From NCBI GenBank assembly GCA_903952885.1, contig CAJBHE010000268.1:1-13349 (forward strand): a DNA stretch of 13,349 bases, read 5' to 3'. This DNA comes from an uncultured Burkholderiales bacterium (GTDB taxonomy: Bacteria > Pseudomonadota > Gammaproteobacteria > Burkholderiales > Burkholderiaceae_C). The translations under genes and the position numbers were made by a program. Of this stretch, positions 12,520 through 13,349 are shown piece by piece (positions within the stretch are counted from its first letter, which is position 1; each line of letters opens with the position of its first letter). The notes beneath the pieces are model-generated. The model saw nothing but the letters and a program-made list of their open reading frames with translations. It ran no database searches and was not told the DNA's origin.

Positions 12520-13349
12520 ATGAGCCAAAAGCCAACTGAATTCAACGCCGGTAACCTAGAAGCATGGGCCAAAGCCGCTGCTAAATCAGCCCCAGGCGGC
12601 GACGTCAACACCCTGAATTGGAAGACTTTAGACGGTATCAGCGTCAAGCCGCTGTACACCGCGGAGGACACCCAAAACCTCCCCTACGCCAACACCTTAC
12701 CCGGATTTGAGCCTTATGTGCGCGGCCCACAAGCCACCATGTATTCGGTGCGTCCTTGGACGATTCGCCAATACGCCGGTTTCTCCACCGCTGAAGAATC
12801 CAACGCGTTTTATCGCAAAGCATTGGCAGCGGGTGGCCAAGGCGTGTCGGTGGCGTTTGACTTGGCCACCCACCGTGGCTACGACTCTGACCATCCCCGT
12901 GTGACGGGCGACGTTGGCAAGGCCGGTGTGGCCATAGACTCGGTCGAAGACATGAAGATCTTGTTCAATGAAATTCCGTTGGACAAAGTGTCGGTCTCCA
13001 TGACCATGAACGGCGCTGTGTTGCCCGTGCTGGCTGGCTACGTGGTAGCGGCTGAAGAGCAGGGCGTGAGCCAAGAGTTGTTGTCTGGAACGATTCAGAA
13101 CGACATTCTGAAAGAGTTCATGGTGCGCAACACCTACATTTACCCGCCCGAGCCGTCGATGAAGATCATTGGCGACATCATTGGCTACACCGCCAAACAC
13201 ATGCCCAAGTTCAACTCGATCTCGATTTCGGGCTACCACATGCAAGAAGCCGGTGCTAACCAAGCACTGGAATTGGCGTTCACCTTGGCCGATGGCAAAG
13301 AGTATGTGAAGACCGCCATTGCTTCCGGCTTGGACGTGGACGCCTTCGC
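12520..13349 (+). CDS. Methylmalonyl-CoA mutase, N-terminal part (3' truncated by window edge)
   Basis: The 276 complete codons visible here encode the substrate-binding barrel of the adenosylcobalamin-dependent mutase that interconverts (R)-methylmalonyl-CoA and succinyl-CoA. Key stretches are 'TMYSVRPWTIRQYAGFS', 'SVAFDLATHRGYDSDHPR', 'SVSMTMNGAVLPVLA', 'GTIQNDILKEFMVRNTYIY' and 'SISGYHMQEAG'. Tyr85 corresponds to P. shermanii Tyr89, and the GYH motif supplies the Tyr243/His244 equivalents, which indicates a true MCM and not isobutyryl- or hydroxyisobutyryl-CoA mutase. Gln71 replaces the Tyr found in the GPYATM stretch of characterised enzymes. The similarity is to single-chain Sbm/ScpA-type enzymes. 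AAGAG lies 9 bases before ATG 12520. The reading frame is open to the window end. Confidence 0.96.
   Translation, partial: MSQKPTEFNAGNLEAWAKAAAKSAPGGDVNTLNWKTLDGISVKPLYTAEDTQNLPYANTLPGFEPYVRGPQATMYSVRPWTIRQYAGFSTAEESNAFYRKALAAGGQGVSVAFDLATHRGYDSDHPRVTGDVGKAGVAIDSVEDMKILFNEIPLDKVSVSMTMNGAVLPVLAGYVVAAEEQGVSQELLSGTIQNDILKEFMVRNTYIYPPEPSMKIIGDIIGYTAKHMPKFNSISISGYHMQEAGANQALELAFTLADGKEYVKTAIASGLDVDAF

Noticed and set aside
12697..13263. Long minus-strand open frame (188 codons) opposite the mutase
   Set aside because: It is antisense to strongly conserved mutase sequence, shows no recognisable domain and is rich in His/Arg/Val as expected of a shadow frame.

Overview
The window looks like a chromosomal segment of a betaproteobacterium of the order Burkholderiales, most likely family Comamonadaceae (Limnohabitans/Rhodoferax-like). 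This is inferred from the pheT-ihfA-merR-tRNA-Pro gene order, the phaC-phaA-phaB cluster, and a gntR gene divergent from methylmalonyl-CoA mutase. No 16S gene or phylogeny supports the assignment. I see no phage, insertion sequence, CRISPR or integron signature. Both ends cut through genes: pheT on the left and methylmalonyl-CoA mutase on the right.

Layout. 1-1731: end of pheT, then ihfA with a strong terminator, a small MerR-type regulator and a tRNA-Pro(GGG) with its own -10 box and terminator. 1797-2656 (minus): a two-gene unit of an ABM-fold monooxygenase-like protein followed by a zinc-ribbon NUDIX hydrolase. 2744-3556 (plus): pgeF, whose 3' end overlaps tail-to-tail a small minus-strand membrane protein (3488-3805). 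3911-7599: a complete polyhydroxybutyrate synthesis cluster, phaC-phaA-phaB, closed by a terminator. 7754-10670: three genes joined by start/stop overlaps (SAM methyltransferase, beta-hydroxyacid dehydrogenase, class III aminotransferase), whose joint function I do not recognise. 10730-11740: dusA, probably leaderless. 11752-12387 (minus): a GntR/FCD regulator. 12520 to the end (plus): methylmalonyl-CoA mutase, N-terminal 276 codons. No gene-free stretch exceeds 155 bases.

How the genes work together. PhaA condenses acetyl-CoA, PhaB reduces acetoacetyl-CoA to (R)-3-hydroxybutyryl-CoA, and PhaC polymerises it. The mutase moves propionyl-CoA carbon (as methylmalonyl-CoA) into succinyl-CoA. Its intergenic region with gntR holds overlapping back-to-back promoter candidates and an inverted repeat covering them, so GntR probably controls both itself and the mutase. 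The left end is translation and nucleoid housekeeping.

The most promising unexplained items are the translationally coupled methyltransferase-dehydrogenase-aminotransferase operon, in which the dehydrogenase has an altered substrate-binding motif, and the gntR/mutase control region, including a stem-loop predicted at the very 5' end of the mutase transcript.
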